A program made the position numbers and the translations under genes. Source: Microcebus murinus (taxonomy: Eukaryota > Chordata > Mammalia > Primates > Cheirogaleidae). Taken from it: a DNA stretch of 64,000 nucleotides. How positions within the stretch are numbered: position 1 is the stretch's first letter; each line of letters begins with the position of its first letter. Below the pieces are notes generated by a model. That model did not search any database and had not been told where the DNA came from. It saw only the letters and a program-made list of their open reading frames with translations. The DNA is taken from NCBI RefSeq assembly GCF_040939455.1, contig NC_134112.1:66667001-66731000 (forward strand), read 5' to 3'. This document shows, piece after piece, positions 60,285 through 64,000 of this stretch.

Positions 60285-61405
60285 CTCAGTTTTCCTCCTA
60301 CGTCACTGGCTACTCCTGCTCATCTCCCTTGCTGGATTCTCTCATTGTTCCTGGCCTCTGAAAGCTAGACTACCCCAAGAGGGGTACAGGCCTCTTCTCT
60401 TTCTGTACTCACTGTCTAGGTCAGAGGCTGGTAAACTACCCCTTGCTGGCCAAATCAAGTTTACCATCTACAAATTTTTATAAATAAACTTTTATTGGAA
60501 TATAGCCACACCTATTTGCTTAACTATTGTCTATATCTCCTTTCAAAATACAACGTCAACATTGAACAGTTGAAATGAAGATCATATAATGTTTCTGACC
60601 CTTTACAGAAAAAGTTTGCCAACCGCTGCATAAGAAATCTCATTCAGATGCACAGCTTTAAATATAATCCATATCTTGACAACTCCCCAAATTCTATCTT
60701 CAGTCCTGACCCAGACTTGCATTCCAACTTCTCATGCCACATGTATCTTTGGATGTCTAACAGGAATACAGATTTAACATGTTTAAAAGGGAAAAGTTTA
60801 TTTCCACCATCTCCACCTGCTCCTTTGCCTCTTGGATCTTAATACACAATTTCCACTCATCTGATTGCTTAGGCTCAAGACCTCAGAATCCTGCTTGACT
60901 CCACTCTTCCTCTTACACTCCATATCCCAACCATCAAAAAATTATATGCTCAAACTATATCCAGAATATGGTCACTTCTCACCCACTCCAATGCTACCAC
61001 CCAACTCAAGCCACAACCATTTTCACCTATACTATTGCAGAAGCCTCCTTTTTCGCTCCCTATTTCTGCTCTAGGCCCGTTATACTTTCTATTTTTACAG
61101 AGCACCTAGAATGATCAAGGGATCTCACTACTAAAAATACTTCAAAGGCCATGTAGGGCATGACACCTTGTTAAATCCTGCCCTTCTCCCTTTTACTGAC
61201 TCTGGTCTCTCCACACATGGGCCTCCTTACTGTCAAGCATGGTCCTGCTTGGATTTTTATACTTGCTGTTCTGTCTGGGAAAATTTTCCTCCAGCTACCT
61301 AATTGGCTTACTTCCTCATTTTATTCAGGTCTCTGCTAAAACGTTACTTCCAACTAGAAGCCTTCCTTAATCACTCTCTCTCAATTAGTGGCTCCTGCCA
61401 ACTCT
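60285..61405 (+). pseudogene. L2 LINE reverse-transcriptase relic, split by a hAT element
   Basis: The longest L2 copy in the window (about 900 bp without the insertion). It tracks the RT domain: an ACAGGCCTCTTCTCTTTCTG block, then after the hAT element TTTAAATATAATCCATATCT, and TGGATGTCTAACAGGAATAC. Translated from 60648, the region that is FKYHLYADDS in the family reads FKYNPYLDNS, so the catalytic YADD motif has decayed to YLDN. The frame then drifts through CTTGACTCCACTCTTCCTCT, GGTCACTTCTCACCCACTCC, CAAGCCACAACCATTTTCAC, TTCAGGTCTCTGCTAAAACG. It is long dead as a polymerase. Confidence 0.85.
60422..60628 (+). mobile_element. Non-autonomous hAT-Charlie element nested in L2
   Basis: Terminal inverted repeats: CAGAGGCTGGTAAACTACCC at the left, and the reverse complement of the right end is CAGCGGTTGGCAAACTTTTT. 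Interior marks are CTTGCTGGCCAAATCAAGTT, TAAACTTTTATTGGAATATA, GCCACACCTATTTGCTTAAC, and TGACCCTTTACAGAAAAAGT. It is a MER-type 207-bp element inserted in the L2 RT relic, whose sequence resumes on the other side. Confidence 0.88.
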
Positions 61406-61724
61406 AAATCCCTGCAATACAGTTCAATTCCCAGGGAAATAGGTGCTAAGACTACTGAGATCTGCATGCATTTTGGGGGATGCTCTCAAGAACAACAACT
61501 GGAAAGGAGTGAAGGAAGCAGGACAGACAGAGGAGGAAGCTAAAGTGCACTGCAAGTGTAACAAAGGCTTCAGCCACAGGAACTCCTAGAGTAGGAAGAG
61601 CACTTCAGAACTGTCCCAGTTCTGGCAAGGTGGCTGGGTCCTTGAGCTGATATATTGATGCATTAGGAGATTCAGGGTACTTCCAGAGTGGGGGTGTGAC
61701 CTTGGGTAAGATGTGTGACTATGT
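61406..61724. other. Unassigned non-coding DNA, purine-rich
   Basis: GGAAAGGAGTGAAGGAAGCA and similar purine-rich wording. It may be an old LTR but cannot be assigned. Confidence 0.42.
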
Positions 61725-62499
61725 ACTTTGGAAAATGCAAATTGAAACCAAAATAAGATACTACTTCATACACACTAGAATAGCTAGAATCAAAAAGACA
61801 GAAAATAACAAATGTTGGCGAGGATATGGAGAAAATAGAACCCTCATACATTGCTGGTGGGAATGTAATATGGTACACACAGCTGCCTTGGCAAACAGTT
61901 TGGCAGTTTCTTCAAAAGTTAAACATAAATTTATCACACAAGTCAGCAATTCTACACCTAGAAATGTACCCAAGAAAAACGAAAACATATGTCTACAGAA
62001 AGACTTATAAGAGAATATTTGTAGCAGTATTATTCATGATACCTAAAAACAACACAACATAAAAATCTATCAAATGGTATGTGGAATAACAAAAAGGGGT
62101 ATACATCTAAATAAGGAATAATGTTCAGCAATAAAAGGAATGAAATACTGACACATGCTACAACATGGATGAACCTCAGCAACATTATGCTCAGTGAAAG
62201 GAGCCAACACAAAAGACCATTTACTGTATGATTCCATTTAAATAAAATATCCACAAAAGGCAAATCTATAGTAACAGAAAGTAGATTAGTGGTTACTTGG
62301 GGTTGAGGGTAAGAAAGGGGGGTGACTATAAATAGCCATGAGGAATATTTTGGGGATTATGGAAACATTCTAAAATTGGATTATGGCAATAGTTATACAA
62401 CTCTATAAATTCACTATGTATCATTGATTTCTATACTTAGCATGAGTCAAATTTATGAGATGTTAATTATATATTAATAAAGATGTAAAAAATAAAAAA
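61725..62499 (+). mobile_element. Old L1M ORF2 end and 3' UTR
   Basis: GCAAATTGAAACCAAAATAA, GTTGGCGAGGATATGGAGAA, CATTGCTGGTGGGAATGTAA, AACATGGATGAACCTCAGCA, GATTCCATTTAAATAAAATA, GGTTACTTGGGGTTGAGGGT follow ancient L1 exactly in order. The frames at 61696-62062 are ORF2 C-terminal fragments; CWRGYGENRTLIHCWWEC shows the Cys/His motif with one Cys changed to Tyr. Ends in an ATTAATAAAGATG-type tail near 62478. Confidence 0.9.
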
Positions 62500-62529
62500 A
62501 CATCATTGGCTAAGTGTTTCTTGAATTAA

Positions 62530-62710
62530 GTAAAGTAATAATGAGGATGATAGCTAATACTGAGAGTTTGCTTGGGGTCAAAAACTGCTCTAAGTGCTTT
62601 ATATGTATTAACTCATTTAATCTTTACCACAATCCTCTAAAGCAAGGACTATTTTATCCTCATTTCACAGATGAGATAACTGAGGCACAGGAAAATTAAA
62701 TAAAATGTTC
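62530..62710 (-). repeat. MIR SINE, well preserved
   Basis: TGCTCTAAGTGCTTTATATG, TATTAACTCATTTAATCTTT, then TTTCACAGATGAGATAACTG and AGGCACAGGAAAATTAAATA is a clear antisense MIR. Confidence 0.93.
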
Positions 62711-64000
62711 AAATTCATAGAATTAAATATACTAAAAATATATTAAATAATTTATACTCATAAAAATAAACCATTCTACCTTAAAATGCTAAGTAACAGT
62801 ATTTACCTATATTACCAGCAAACCTAGAAGATGACATCATGTATGTATAAATTCCCTATAAGTAGCATATTTCAGATTGTCCAAAAAGTGGCCTACTTGC
62901 AACACTTCCAATTATTTCTACTAGCTTTTGAAACCATGATAAATATAACATTCATTATAAAACAGTTTGGTCAATAACTAGTTAATATTCACTAAGAGAC
63001 TCAATTACAATAAATAAATACAAAGAATGCCCATGATCTAATCTACTGAATCACTATGTTCATATAGACACACAAATATGACAATAGTATATATAAATAC
63101 AATTTTATTCTGTAAGAGTCATGCATAAACATATATACAGACACTGAATCACTCTTTATAATAAAGATTTTTCTAGTGTATCATGTCACAAAACTAAAGG
63201 CATATCATTGCTCCTATAACTGAAGTGCACAATAGGATGAGATGACAATATGTTTTATCTTTTTCATATGAAATTTTAGTAATAAATCTCACATGGCAGT
63301 AAACCAATCTGAATGACAAACTTAGAGACACTAAATTCTTGTACATCTCCCAGGAAAACACTCTCAATTTTAGAGATAGGCCTAGATATGAGAACTGATA
63401 AATGAACTACCTTGGATGTAGTCAGTATAAAAAAATAAGGCTTATAAATGATCATCTATATTTAACAAAGTATTTTAAATAGTCTAATAAAACACAATGC
63501 ACAGTAGGGGAAACAGAATGTGTAACTAAAACTATGTTCACCTTCAATACCTTTGCAAGCTAGGACTAAAAAAACCTACATCAGCACCTTTGTCTAAATG
63601 ATATATTGATGCAAAGCTAGAATAAAAAATGGTGCTTAAAACTGTGCTATTTATAATTGAGAATAAATGTTTCTAAGTGCTGACAAGCCTCTGTCAGTTA
63701 AATTGCTTTTATGTAGAAACGTTTTTTCCCAAATGGCTCCTCTACTATTTTTATTGGGAAACTCTATAATTAATTTTTGTTCCAAACTAATAATTAAACA
63801 ACTTTTTCATGTGTTGGTTATACAAGTTAGTAATATGTATATTTAAGGCACTCATTTAAGGTTGAAATCATTCCATCAGAGAAATTTAATTCCTACCCTT
63901 AATTCTCTTAGAATATAACATGTCTACCTAGAAAGCAATGCATCAATAATAAATTTATGACTGAATATAGATATCAGCCCATAGCTAAAAATTTGCAGTT
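62711..64000. other. Unassigned AT-rich single-copy DNA
   Basis: About 1.3 kb to the window end without a recognised repeat or gene. Confidence 0.5.

Overview
This window is mammalian nuclear DNA, almost certainly from a strepsirrhine primate and most likely a lemur. Two intact Alu elements (30668-31002 and 44810-45149) carry the strepsirrhine right-arm signature (GAGCTAGGCTG..GCCACGGCACTC or a close variant) and an expanded middle linker containing GAAAGAAATTAATTGGCCAAC. An L1 at 38568-39628 ends in a 3' tail (CCCCACAATATGCCGAAATAAA) of the kind I associate with lemur L1s. The species call is inference; the repeat features are seen directly.

No host protein-coding gene, exon or RNA gene could be recognised. 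The longest open frame (about 273 codons, 38570-39388) is the C-terminal end of L1 ORF2. Every other frame is short, and those I could place lie in Alu, L1, L2, LTR or hAT sequence or in AT-rich single-copy DNA. The window therefore looks like intergenic or deep intronic DNA made of layered transposon insertions.

Layout. 0-5.4 kb: internally deleted mariner, palindromic (TA)n tract, old L1 3' end split by an AluJ-like copy, solo MaLR LTR, second AluJ-like copy. 6-13 kb: several L2 and MIR fragments, a CR1/L3 piece and an AluJ-like copy. 14.7-22.6 kb: MIR, two related hAT relics in opposite orientation, an antisense L1 3' end and a MER2-like Tigger MITE. 24.6-30.3 kb: L2, L1M, MIR, antisense primate L1. 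30.6-34.3 kb: young lemur Alu, a solo retroviral LTR inside an L2, an older strepsirrhine Alu. 38.5-45.2 kb: young truncated L1, an old L1M carrying a young L1 3' end and an Alu, an antisense Alu with an intermediate linker, and a second young Alu. 46-50.4 kb: a long antisense L2 broken by hAT elements, more L2, and a duplicated hAT copy. 52.5-62.7 kb: L1M ends, LTR-like relic, antisense L1, and a long L2 reverse-transcriptase relic split by a hAT element.

The stretches between these elements are AT-rich and hold nothing I can name; some may contain conserved non-coding elements, which cannot be judged from one sequence. Most repeat borders are approximate (about 10-40 bp). Borders fixed by target-site duplications or termini are stated as such. 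Repeat families were assigned by recognising consensus features from memory, not by a database search.
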